DNA of 64,000 nt from positions 4,105,126-4,169,125 of the forward strand of contig NW_006921532.1 in assembly GCF_000340215.1 (NCBI RefSeq), written 5' to 3'. The notes beneath the pieces are model-generated. The model made no database searches and had not been told where the DNA came from. It saw only the letters and a list, made by a program, of their open reading frames with translations. The translations under genes and the position numbers were made by a program. This DNA comes from Pseudocercospora fijiensis CIRAD86. Its lineage: Eukaryota; Ascomycota; Dothideomycetes; Mycosphaerellales; Mycosphaerellaceae. Positions 11,799 through 21,844 of this stretch are shown piece after piece. Numbering within the stretch: the first letter of the stretch is position 1; every line of letters starts with the position of its first letter.

Positions 11799-13199
11799 CG
11801 AGGAGCACTTTACTATATAAAGTAGGCGTAGCAAGGCTCTAATTGCGGACCGAGCGTATCCCTAGTTATTACATTCCTAAACTAGAGGAATACCCGACTG
11901 CCGGAAGAGGCCGATTAGTATTACGTGTATTACTAAAACCGACTAACTAGCCTTTAAGACGACTATCTTTCTATAGATTTATAATATATTATATAATGCG
12001 TAGTAGCTATAGGTAAATAGAAGGAAGAAGGAGGGAATTCGAACTACGAAGGAGGTTTTTATTAATTAACTAAAAGTAGGTCTTTACTAGATTAAAGTCG
12101 CTACTAGCACTACTAGAGAGGGAGCTCGAGTATAATTATAGGGAGGCGTAGAGGACGCGTCTTTAATAAATAGGTATTTTCGGTAGTATTTATATATATA
12201 GTATCCCCTACTAAATAGTTAGCTTCTCTCTCGTTCCCTACTATACCGTATACTTACTCTAATACGTACTATACCTAGTATAGTCGTAGAAGAGGTTGCT
12301 TAGGCGCTATTCGTACTCGTAGCGCGAGACCTCTTTAAGACTAACGATATACTAACCTTCTAGAGGTATTTAGACCTCTAGCTAAATAAGAAGGTATTAG
12401 TACCTTCGAGAGGCTATTCTTACTTAATCGACTCGATAGCAGCTAGCGAGAGCGTTAAATAATAGGTATACTACGTAACCTAGCTTCTAAGGCTAGTAGG
12501 TCGACAATTAGGTCGCTAACTACTAGTATTATATCCTCGCCTACCTTCTAGCGACAATCGATACTTCTAGGCCTTCGACTAACTTCTCGTCGTATAACCG
12601 CTATCGGCGCCCTCTATTCTATTCCTTCGACTCTTAATAATACTATTACTCGTACTACGTACGCTATAGACGTACCTATCTATCGGTTACCTTAGTTAAG
12701 TATAGAAGAATAAGAAGAATACGAAGTCGTAGTAAGAGCGATAAGAGTAGGCGTAGCCTCGGCTAGACCCGCCGGATTGCGTTATAGTAGTCTACTATAC
12801 TTCTACTACCGCGATAGGATACTAAGCCTTCTACCGCTAGTCTACGACTGTTTGCTAGACTATAATAAGTCTTAATAGTAATTTAACGATTAATAAGAGG
12901 CGTTATAGCGCTATTAGCCGCCTATAGAGGTTATAGACCTTAATTCTAATAATTCTAATTCTAAATACCCTAGAAGTCTAACTCTAAGAATTAACGTTAC
13001 CCCTCGGACTTAAGTAATCTTACTAGCTCGCTCGGAGCTTTCCGGTGCTACTAGTAAAGCTACTAGTATAGAAGAGGAAAGCGCTTAACCTTTATTACAA
13101 TTTTTATCTTTTAGCTAACTCTTTTAATCGATATAACAAACCCTTTAGCGCTTTATACTACTTGCTAATCGACCTGCTAGCTAGCAAGCACTTCTATCC

Positions 13200-14420
13200 C
13201 TTCGTACCCTCTTATTTAGGACTCCTTACGACCTTCTAACGTACGAAATCGCTATATAAACGAGCCTAGAACGCTAAATCTATTAGAGAGTAGTCCTTCT
13301 ATATAAACTTCGCTACGCTATTAAACACCTCTACCGAGCGGTAGGATAGTCGGTTTCTCGTATTACAATATAGTTAAAGAGAGCCTATAAGACTATTTAT
13401 AACGTATATCGTAAAAACTAGACTCTAAGAGTGTGCCGCTATCGACTATAAGAAGACCTAGATTTAACTAATAACCTCTCGAGAAGCCTGTTTCTTATTA
13501 ACGTACTACGACGGCGACGTACGATCTTTACGACCTAGCAATAGCGGGACATTATCCGCTTTATTATACAAAACGCGACTATAAGACGGATAACTTTCTA
13601 TTAAATCCGGGATATATTAAACCTTCCTTGCTGTCTATAAACTATCTCTCGAATTTGCCGTCGGTTTAGCTATAGACGTTGCGTCGCTCGAGCCCGCCCT
13701 TTCTATAGCTAACTAATATAACTAAAGAGGCTAGAATAGGCACAACTATACCGTAACTAGACAATTAACGACTAGGCTAACGTTCTATAGTTAGACGAGT
13801 ATGCTATACGCAATAGATTATATAAACGGCTCTTTGTAACCCGCTTAGTTAGTAAACGCAACTAAGACGTGTGTTTAAGACCTCGCTTCTAACGCCTTCC
13901 TTATTAGATAATATAGGCCTATATTAGTAGCCGTAGCGGTAAGAGGCCTCTTATTCTATAGAATATATTAGATTAGGGCAATATTAATGCCGCTAGCTAT
14001 TCTTAACGTATTGTTCTAGAGGTCCGCTATAAATTAGACTGTTTAAACACCCTTATTCGCGATAATAACAACCTCTATTACGAGAGGGTAGAGCACCTTA
14101 TATTTGCCTTATTCTAGTAAGACAACGCTTTCTTATACCGAGCGACTTATACTACTATAGTACTTAACTAATACCGTGTTATCCGTATAGTATAGCTACC
14201 TTCTTTACCGGATTTAAACCCTATCGAGAACCTCTAGAAGGTAATAAAGACAGCAATTAAATAGCGACGAGAACGGCCTTATAGACGTAACCTAGCGATA
14301 GCAATCCTCGAAGAATATAGCAAGGTTACTACTCTATAGATAAGGAAATAGGTTAATAGTATACTTTAGCGCTACTAAGCAGTAATTAATGCTAATAGCG
14401 GATATACTCGTTAGTAATTA
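13200..14420 (+). pseudogene. Decayed Tc1/mariner transposase
   Basis: One reading frame, ignoring stops, shows an N-terminal helix-turn-helix-like part and a DDE catalytic part. Near 14121 DNA (Asp-Asn-Ala) marks the second catalytic Asp region. At 14199-14237 PSLPDLNPIENL is followed by a stop where Trp is invariant. Stops such as TAG for TGG, and TAA for CAA, are C-to-T changes in CpA context on one strand or the other, that is RIP. No intact product is possible. Confidence 0.82.
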
Positions 14421-14463
14421 GATAGAGTCTACTTTGTTATTTATAGTCTACTTATTAACTTAA

Positions 14464-14563
14464 GCCTTCTATATAGCTTTAGCGCCTTCTATACGGCTTT
14501 AGCGCCTTCTATACGGCTTTAGCGCCTTCTATACGGCTTTAGCGCCTTCTATACGGCTTCTAG
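14464..14563. repeat. 20-bp tandem repeat (five units) in right arm
   Basis: Unit GCCTTCTATACGGCTTTAGC repeats with minor changes at 14464, 14484, 14504, 14524 and 14544. The mirrored place in the left arm (about 9085-9100) has a single unit, so copy number differs between arms. Confidence 0.9.
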
Positions 14564-14752
14564 TTATGCCTCCTTCTTAACCCTAAGCGTTACTAATCGA
14601 CCTAGTAGTCGACTAAGGTTCTAGCTACCTACTACGATTAGCTTACTATATCCCTACTTACTAAGTTTTATTAGGCAAAGCGTGTAACCTAGTAAGGGGT
14701 GTAAAATTAGCGAATTCGCTAACAAATAGCCTTCCGATACGTAAAGGCGCTA

Positions 14753-15383
14753 TACGACGTTCGAGCAGGTCTAGGAAACCAATCCCTATCCGTAGTAAGC
14801 CCCACCTTCGATTTGAGTTTGGCTCAAATGGAGGCTTGCCTGTTTGCCTGTCCGCCTTCCAGAACCTCTTTCCCTCCTCTTCCACAAGCCCATGTCACTT
14901 CCGGTCACACTACCCGATCTCGAAGCCATCCCAGTCTCTGTCAATGAAGCTAGCATCTCTCAGCACACCTGGACGCTGTGCTACTATCGATGATGTCACA
15001 CATACATTGCAGCCGCACACAAGACGAGAATGCGTGAATGCCCAAGACAGATACTCTATCCACTGGACCTCAAATCTGGCACCACATGCCGTGCCTGAAG
15101 AGCTGCATAGCCAATTTGCAGAGGAGAACGAGAGGGCAGCCTGCTAGGCCAAAATCCGACTGCTGCTAGCCACTACCTACCTAGTAGTACTGCACCCTAG
15201 CTTCAGCACTACTGAGAAGCGAACAAATGATGGCCAGTGTCAGCCTGTCCTCGACGGAGATGATCCTCGAACGTAGCAAAAGCGCGGCAGAAGACTTGGT
15301 GAACGTCGGCCATGATGTGTTGCTGCACATTGTGACTGCATAACTAGCGAAAGGACGCATTCGAGATCACTAGGAAAGCTGAC
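14753..15383. other. Intergenic spacer upstream of the carboxypeptidase
   Basis: About 630 bp from the transposon edge to the carboxypeptidase start. Composition returns to normal within a few bases of the terminal repeat. No convincing gene; it should contain the promoter of the next gene. Confidence 0.5.
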
Positions 15384-17768
15384 ATGAGAAAGTACCCAGC
15401 CATGCAGGCAACGACCCTGCTCATAGCAGCCGTAGCATGTGCGCCTGCGGTACTGGCCCAATTCATCACCCCACCGCAAGATTTGACCGCAGTCCAAGGC
15501 AACGGATACCAAGTACGATACAAGGAAGTAGAGAGTGGGATTTGTGAGAAAGTGTCAGGCGTGCGATCTTACTCTGGGTAAGTCAGGACCTTGAGACTAC
15601 GCCGACATACTGCAGTTGCAGAAGACTGCTGTCCACGGCTGAGAGGACCTTCCAAAGTCACTTGCGAACATCATAGCTCTCGACGGAGGCAGTCTCATTA
15701 CTGACGGACTACGTGGCTTCTACCTTGGTGATGGCTAATTTTGGGCAGCTATATTGACGTTGAGGAGCATCAACACCTATTCTTCTGGTTCTTCGAGGCC
15801 CGAAACCAGGATCCTTCATCAGCACCTCTAACAATATGGTTGAATGGTGGTCCAGGCGATCCTTCAATGTCTGGACTGTTCTCAGAAAATGGGCCTTGTT
15901 GGGTTGACTACAACGGCACGTTGCAAGTCAACGAAAACTCATGGACCAATGTCAGCAACGTTATCTACATCGACCAACCGACAGGTACCGGCTTCAGCTA
16001 CTCCATTCCTGTTAATGGCTACATCGATGCGGATACGGGATATCTCGTGGAGTTGCCGAGTGCAGTCTGCCCAGACTATGCCACTGCTGACTATTGCGGC
16101 ACTTATTCTTCCAGCAATGTAATACATACTGCCAACAGTACGTTGGCAGCAGCGCCATACATCTGGAAAGCTCTGCAGGGTTTCACTGGTGCTTTTCCAC
16201 AATTTGCTCGGAATGGTCTCTATATCTCTAGTGAGAGCTACGGGGGGCATTACATACCAGTCCTTGCCGACTTTATTCTTGATCAGAATGTTCGCAAAGA
16301 AGGTGCTCATATCGACTTGCGAGGTCTGTCTGTTGGCAATGGTAAGAAAGCAATAACTCCAGAGCACCCTAATGTCTGAGACATTTGCTGACCCTCGAGT
16401 ATTACTTTTCAGGTTGGTTCGACCCAATCATTCAATTCGAGGTGAGTATTTGCTTCATCATGCCTCTCGTCTTACGTCTTTGCATTCTCCAAGGAATGAG
16501 ATCGAACATTTAGGTCGATAGGCATGATAAGATTTGTTGGCAGGGTGACTGATTAACGCCAGTCATACTACAACTACACCGTCAACCCTGGTAATAGCTT
16601 CAACTTTCGTCCCTTCAACGCATCGACTCAAGCTCGAATGGAGAACGCTCTCTACGGCGACGGCAATTGTCTCGATCAGCTCTATGCTTGCAATTATGGG
16701 CCAGGCACCGACGGGGTCTGCTCTGCTGCTGACAACTTTTGCTACGACGAAGTTGAATATGTATTCGACGCAGTTACTGGCCGTGAGTATATCTTTGTGT
16801 ACGAGGCACGACTCCAGCCGAATTCGTGCGACTGAGGTAGCAGTGTCAGAGATGGCAGTGCGGCCTTATTGCTGTGCTTCGGAGTGAGCATCGTCTTGAA
16901 ACAATGCTGACCTTACATCGATTGTTTTTAGGTGATGAGTATGACATCCGCGAAGTGACTCCAAATCCATTCCCCTATATATCTTGGGTGGGATACGTGA
17001 ACAAGCCGGAAGTCCAGAGGGCAATTGGAGCCTATACTAATTTCACTTACGCTGTAACCAATCTTGGAGCTGGCACCGTGGCAGCGGCCTTTGGAACGAC
17101 AGGGGATGACGCGAGAGGGTTTGATATCATGGCCAGAAACCGGAGATTGATCGACAGTGGGGTTTACGTGGTACATTATGCTGGTGATGCGGATGTAAGT
17201 TCGCTTCTGTATACCTGTTGGGCTTTCCCAGGAGATCCTTTGCTAATACGGCACCTAGTACAATTGCAATTGGATTGGGGGCGAAGAAGTGGCCAGGCAA
17301 ATCGATGCACCGGGATTCTCTTCGGCTGGGTATCAAAACCTCACTACTATCAGCACCTTCGTTGCGAACGGATACCAATCCACTATCACAGAAGAAGTTC
17401 ACGGCGGCAAGTATCATGAAGCAACGGCTCAGGAGATCCCGGGTCGATAGAGGTTTCAGGACACGTGCTGACCTTTCTGTGCTTTGACTTTAGCTGTCAA
17501 ACAGGCCTCCAACTATGCATTTGTCAGGATATACGACAGCGGCCATCAAGTTCCTTTCTACAAGCCTAAGGCTGCACTGGCTCTTTTTGAGAGGCTAGTG
17601 AAGGGCACTGATCTCGCCACTGGACAGGAGAGGATTGACCAAAAGGCCAAGTATGCAAGTGTGGGGCCTCAGAGCAGTGACTACCGCAATGACCCCAGCA
17701 CGATCCAAGAGCATGTTCTTGATGAGAGTTGTCTTTGGGATCCTGAGACCAACATGCCTGTGTGCTAG
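15384..17768 (+). CDS. Secreted serine carboxypeptidase, family S10
   Basis: Seven exons (15384-15577, 15749-16341, 16413-16441, 16563-16782, 16932-17194, 17259-17406, 17494-17768) join in phase to 573 residues. A signal peptide ([15 protein letters not shown]) spans about residues 11-25. The S10 core shows [21 protein letters not shown] (oxyanion region; many relatives have GSSSM), ESYGGHY with nucleophile Ser228, YAGDADYNCNW with Asp431 and DSGHQVP with His500, so the Ser-Asp-His triad is complete. It should remove C-terminal residues from peptides in the vacuole or outside the cell. Exon 3 is only 29 nt. The last intron uses a GC donor (GGCAAGT) at 17407; with it the product reads [13 protein letters not shown], whereas no GT donor gives an equally convincing join. 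The start could alternatively be Met7. Confidence 0.9.
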
Positions 17769-18324
17769 CGGCGGCCAATTACGTAGCTCGAAAGCAATAT
17801 AAGACGAAGCAAGCTCATGCAGCCAGTGATTCGGTTTGTGACATGTCGCAGTACGCTGGCCTCGTTGGACTTCGAAGAGCTACTAGGTAAAGACTTTGAT
17901 AAGCAAAGAATTCAAGGTATTCATTCAAATAAGTTCAAAGGATGTTGAGACAATAAAGAGCATCAGTGTGTTGCGTCTGTTGTGGCCGGACTATGTATGA
18001 TTTGGCTATGCACTCCCATCTGCTTGAGATGGCAATCCATTCGATAGTGGAAGCCATTCTCACAAGCCCGTCGATGGAGACCAAGGCGAGAATGTGATGA
18101 CAGCAAATGTGAGGACAGTCATCCTCCCACGAGGGACTCGTTGTGAAGTGTCATGCATACGTTTCAACCTTTTGCGACATCTGACGCTATCTGAACGCCG
18201 GAACTGCTTGAACCCATGCCAGAGCTGCCAACCAGCTACAGCCCTAATGATCATGCATCACAGCCAGAAACAGCAGCTATCTTGCATCATCTCAATCAAG
18301 AAACGCCCACCATTCCATCAGCGT
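17769..18324. other. Convergent 3' intergenic region
   Basis: About 560 bp between two converging genes, the carboxypeptidase and RPL16. It should carry both 3' UTRs. No other gene recognised. Confidence 0.5.
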
Positions 18325-19152
18325 CTAGTATCCGTACTGTGCAAGCTGCTTGGTTACATCGCTTGACACCTTGCTCTGAGCCTCGACCAGGTTCTTGCGT
18401 GCGGCCCTCTTCTTCTCGTAGTATGCCTGGCCCTTGACCTTTCTCCGCTCCTCGAGGCGGGCGACGACGTCCTGGTACTTCCAACCGAACTCGTGGCCGA
18501 GACGGCCAACAGTGCAGTACTTGCGGCCTGGCTTGAGACGGAGGACACGCAGGGCCTGTGGGACGACCATGCGCTTCTTGTGGTCGTATGGTGGTGGGAT
18601 GCCCTCGAAAACCTTCAGACGCTCCATAGCCTTTGCACCACGCTCAGTCTTGTGTGGGATCATGCCGCGGACGGTGCGCCAGAACATCTTGGCTGGAGTG
18701 CGGAAGTGCCACGGACCACCGCGGGTTGGGTTGTAACGAGTCTGCTTGCGGAGGAAGGCGGAGTACTTCACTGTAAAACATGAATGTTAGTATCCTGGAA
18801 CGTGGCGCGTCTATCCATCAGGTCGCTCGCAATCCAAAAGAAGTGCTTTCGGTGGTGGGAGTCGGGGCGGACGTACGCTTGGCGCGGAAGAACTCGCCAG
18901 AGATGTTGAGGGCTTCGCAGCGGACAACAACGATCTTTTGGCCGTTCAAGAGCTGCTTGGCCACGGTCGAGGCCAGACGACCAAGAAGATGGCCCTTGCC
19001 GTCAATGACAACCTGTAGTGCATATTCTCAGCATAGGTCTACTCTCCTCTCCTCCTGCTTGCCCTGTCGGTGTGCTGTCCACATGCGAATGCCACGCTGC
19101 TCCATTGCTCTTTTGTATGGGAATCACGTACCACCGGCTCGAATGTCGACAT
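18325..19152 (-). CDS. RPL16: 60S ribosomal protein L16 (uL13)
   Basis: Three exons, 19152-19132, 19012-18877 and 18770-18325, give 200 residues, the usual length. The first exon encodes only MSTFEPV. Exon 2 continues [20 protein letters not shown] and ends GEFFRAK. Exon 3 begins [20 protein letters not shown] and contains [22 protein letters not shown]. These match eukaryotic uL13 (L13a/Rpl16), a structural protein of the large subunit. Introns are 119 and 106 bp; ribosomal protein genes commonly carry introns near the start codon, as here. It shares a 326-bp divergent promoter with the BAG-domain gene. Confidence 0.97.
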
Positions 19153-19478
19153 TTTGGCAGATGGCGTTGTGGTCGGTCGTTGGGTGATGTATGCGACGGG
19201 CGTGCGGTCGTCGTCGAAAATTGGAGATGCTGGCTTGCGCTTGCCGTGTGCTGCGATTTCGATCTTGGCATCTCGGCAGCATCCGGCGGGCTGCTGTTCA
19301 AAATTTGATTCAGCGGCTTTGACTCGGCATCCGCGCTGCGCTGGCGTCACCGACAGAGTTCTTGATCGTAATAAGTTACAGGCCTCGATGACCGCAGCGA
19401 CAGATCCAGCACACTGCGTCACTCGTACTGCCACCACGGCCAACCCCGTCGACCAGCTTAGTCCTCCACCTGCCCACC
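19153..19478. promoter_or_regulatory. Divergent promoter between RPL16 and the BAG gene
   Basis: The 326-bp interval between two start codons on opposite strands must hold both promoters and 5' UTRs. No specific factor site was assigned. Confidence 0.6.
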
Positions 19479-20702
19479 GTGGCGTCGCTCTACGAAGCGC
19501 TGCTGCAGGGCAACTTGAACTTGTCGACTCTCGTTCCCCTCGCCGCCGACTTGAACAATCTCACAGCTGCTCTGACCAGGACCGTCGAGCGTTATTATCT
19601 GCGCTTTGCCCCGACCAGCACACCACAGCCGTCACACGAGCCGACCACAGCTTTCGAGAAACTCGCCACGGCCTTGATCGACTTTGCATCTAGCCGCACC
19701 GCATTCGAGAACACGTCCATCTTTCTCGCCCTCAGCACTTTCGTCTTCCTCATCATGTCTTGGGCCTCGCGCTTAGGCAACTTGGGCCGCTTCTCGCCAT
19801 TCACGCGGTCGCCGCCCCAAGGATCAACAAAAGTCAGCGATGCCGATTTCAGCTACATTACCGCAGACGACTTGCGCAGACATCAGGCAGAGTCCATGAA
19901 TGCACAGGGAGACACCGAAGACTATGGGCCGCCACGTGACACCGATGTTCTGATACTACGAAACAAGAAGCAAGAATATGCTGTCCACTTTCCCGCATAT
20001 AGCATTGCAAAGGGGGAGCTCAACATTGGCCAGGTACGAGATCAGGCCGCGAAAAAGACTGGCGTAGGCGACCCCCGTCGGATCAAGCTTTTGTACAAGG
20101 GCAAGAATCTCAAAGACGACTCAAGAGCTGCCAAGTCAGAAGGTCTCAAGGATGGGGCAGAACTTATGTGCACGATCGCCGAGCCCATGTCCCCCAGCGA
20201 TAGCGACGAGGACGATGAATTTGGAGACGCCTTAATTGAGTCGGGAACTGCTGATGGCGAGACAAGGCGGAAAAGGAATAGAGGAAAGAAGACCAGGCGT
20301 CGAAACAAGCGGGGAGAGCGTGACGGCGCGTCTGGAACGTCCACGCCCCAGCCCGGCCAACCTAACCTTGGCGTACCAAACAGCCAGCAACCTTCCCGTA
20401 CACAATCTCCACGTCCGGCAGCATCGCCTGCCTCGCCTTTCGACAAGCTGAACGCTCTTCACCAAAAGCTCCAGAGCTACATACCTGACTGTGAAAAGTT
20501 TCTTGCCGCACCGCCGACCGATCACGCCAAGAAAGAGTTTGAGCACAAGCGGCTGACCGAGACGATACTCGCTCAAGTGCTCCTCAAACTTGACGGCGTC
20601 GAGACTGAAGGTGATGAAGACGCTCGGTCGCAAAGGAAAGCTCTTGTGAGAGAGACTCAGGCCGTGCTCAATCGGTTGGACGCCATGATGAAGTCATCAT
20701 AA
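19479..20702 (+). CDS. Membrane-anchored ubiquitin-like/BAG-domain co-chaperone
   Basis: Intronless, 407 residues. One predicted membrane segment lies at about residues 78-98 (IFLALSTFVFLIMSW), followed by a ubiquitin-like fold at about 154-236 (DTDVLILRNKKQEY through IKLLYKGKNL and LKDGAELMCTI). A very basic linker (RRKRNRGKKTRRRNKR) and a Pro/Ser/Gln stretch come next, then a C-terminal BAG domain at about 315-402 (FDKLNALHQKLQSYIP through RETQAVLNRLDAMM). The architecture matches fission yeast Bag101/Bag102 and, in its membrane anchor plus BAG, yeast Snl1. BAG domains act as nucleotide-exchange factors for Hsp70. The basic linker may contact ribosomes, which is inference from Snl1 biology. 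The first Met is used; there is no obvious cleavable signal. Confidence 0.88.
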   Translation: MASLYEALLQGNLNLSTLVPLAADLNNLTAALTRTVERYYLRFAPTSTPQPSHEPTTAFEKLATALIDFASSRTAFENTSIFLALSTFVFLIMSWASRLGNLGRFSPFTRSPPQGSTKVSDADFSYITADDLRRHQAESMNAQGDTEDYGPPRDTDVLILRNKKQEYAVHFPAYSIAKGELNIGQVRDQAAKKTGVGDPRRIKLLYKGKNLKDDSRAAKSEGLKDGAELMCTIAEPMSPSDSDEDDEFGDALIESGTADGETRRKRNRGKKTRRRNKRGERDGASGTSTPQPGQPNLGVPNSQQPSRTQSPRPAASPASPFDKLNALHQKLQSYIPDCEKFLAAPPTDHAKKEFEHKRLTETILAQVLLKLDGVETEGDEDARSQRKALVRETQAVLNRLDAMMKSS

Positions 20703-21711
20703 CGAACTTTGGTTCACATCCTCCGTGTGCCTGGGCCTAAGCATCTAGTACTTGAACCTTGTTTTGCATTTTCGCTTCGCATGGTCTTCATATGAGCGTT
20801 CTGCATGAATAGCATGGCATGGGAACGGCGTTCAGAAGCGAGATAGATTGGATAAGTTGGAGAAGCGGGATTTGCTCGGCTCTTGAGGGAGAAGCGAAGA
20901 TGCGATCTTGCAGTGGCATGACATCTCCTGCGTGTGTTGCAATATCAACAACCTGTTTTTGCATCTGCATCCACTCGACTCGTTTGCACCGTTCTCCCGT
21001 CATGCCCGCTGTGTTCAACCCGTCACTTCTGTTTCGGCCGCGCGCACGCATGGTGACGGCTGTCGTCAGGCTCTCCAAAGCGAAGCGTCGTTTGCCAAAC
21101 CGACAAACCTTCTCGTATCTGCAACGACAGGCGAAAGCAACGACATCTGCATTGACCAGGTCGGCCGGTCCGTTGGCGCGCTTGTTTGTTTACTATCAGT
21201 ATCCGCGCCACGTGAGCCTTGGCTTCTCTACCCACAGCGGCCACAATGGGCTCAACTGGATGACCGAGGGACGAAACTCTTGGCGCTTTTGTTGCGCCTC
21301 GACACAGCACTAATTACTTGAGCAGACGAAGTTGATCACGACAATTTGATCTGCGCAGCACCTCAACACATGCTCCACCTACACTTCCGCCGCTTTTCGT
21401 GGTCCTGCACATTCGCGGGAGAGACTATCTGGCTACTTGACCGCCAGAATCCACAGTGGCCGCACTATGAAACAATTGATTCTCCACAGTGCTCCGTCTT
21501 CCCGGCTCCACAGAACAACGCCCGTGCTCAGCCCAGCTCCGCAGAACCGCAACCTTGTCGATCTTGCACAAGCAACATCGCGGTTCTCCCATGCGCGCAT
21601 GCTTCAATCGCTCGCTCGCCCGTAGGTAGACTTATTAGGTTATTATACAGGCCTCAACCTGTCTCTCTCCGACCACTTCTTCTCTTAGCTGCCGCTACTA
21701 TACTTGGCACT
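20703..21711. other. Intergenic spacer, probable displaced upstream DNA of the AMP-ligase gene
   Basis: About 1 kb of normal-composition DNA between the BAG gene stop and the copia target duplication. Short reading frames here do not resemble known proteins. Before the retrotransposon inserted, its right end would have been continuous with 33563 onward, so it likely includes distal promoter sequence of the acyl-CoA synthetase-like gene. Confidence 0.55.
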
Positions 21712-21717
21712 ACAACT
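21712..21717. repeat. Target-site duplication of the copia element, left copy
   Basis: ACAACT directly precedes the left LTR and recurs at 33557-33562 directly after the right LTR. The shared match can be extended to CTACAACT. Confidence 0.75.
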
Positions 21718-21844
21718 TGATGTAACTGATGTATTCAGAAGGAGGACTAATCTATGTAGAAGTCCGAAGATAGAGTGCAGCAGTTGCAGCCTCAGGCATC
21801 AGGCACGTGATGGACCCTGACACCTAGGCATACACTCCAAGTCA
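21718..21844 (-). repeat. Copia LTR, left copy (3' LTR of the element)
   Basis: Starts TGATGTAACT and ends CCAAGTCA (TG...CA). It differs from the right copy by G/A at one site near the start, A/G near the end, and the terminal base. It keeps many CpA and TpG, so it was not RIP-mutated. Confidence 0.88.

Larger units (their letters stand above)
11728..14752 (+). mobile_element. Tc1/mariner-type DNA transposon, RIP-inactivated
   Basis: About 3.0 kb with terminal inverted repeats of roughly 30 bp: TAGCGTCTTAACGCATTAGA at the left and, reversed from 14752, TAGCGCCTTTACGTATCGGA. Each is flanked outward by TA, the target duplication expected for Tc1/mariner. The plus-strand transposase remnant covers about 13200-14420. 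Many TAG/TAA codons replace expected Trp or Gln. It ends with the family-typical AVINANSGYTR. The inner portion, about 11800-13080, has no recognised coding content, which makes the element long for this superfamily. It is not autonomous in its present form. Confidence 0.82.

Noticed and set aside
14464..14563. CRISPR-like look of evenly repeated 20-bp units
   Set aside because: Units are directly adjacent with no spacers and lie inside a eukaryotic transposon. It is a minisatellite.
21710..21717. 8-bp target duplication CTACAACT for the copia element
   Set aside because: LTR elements usually make 4-6 bp duplications. Using TG...CA LTR ends gives 127-bp LTRs and a 6-bp duplication; the extra CT match is probably chance or a change at the right LTR's last base.
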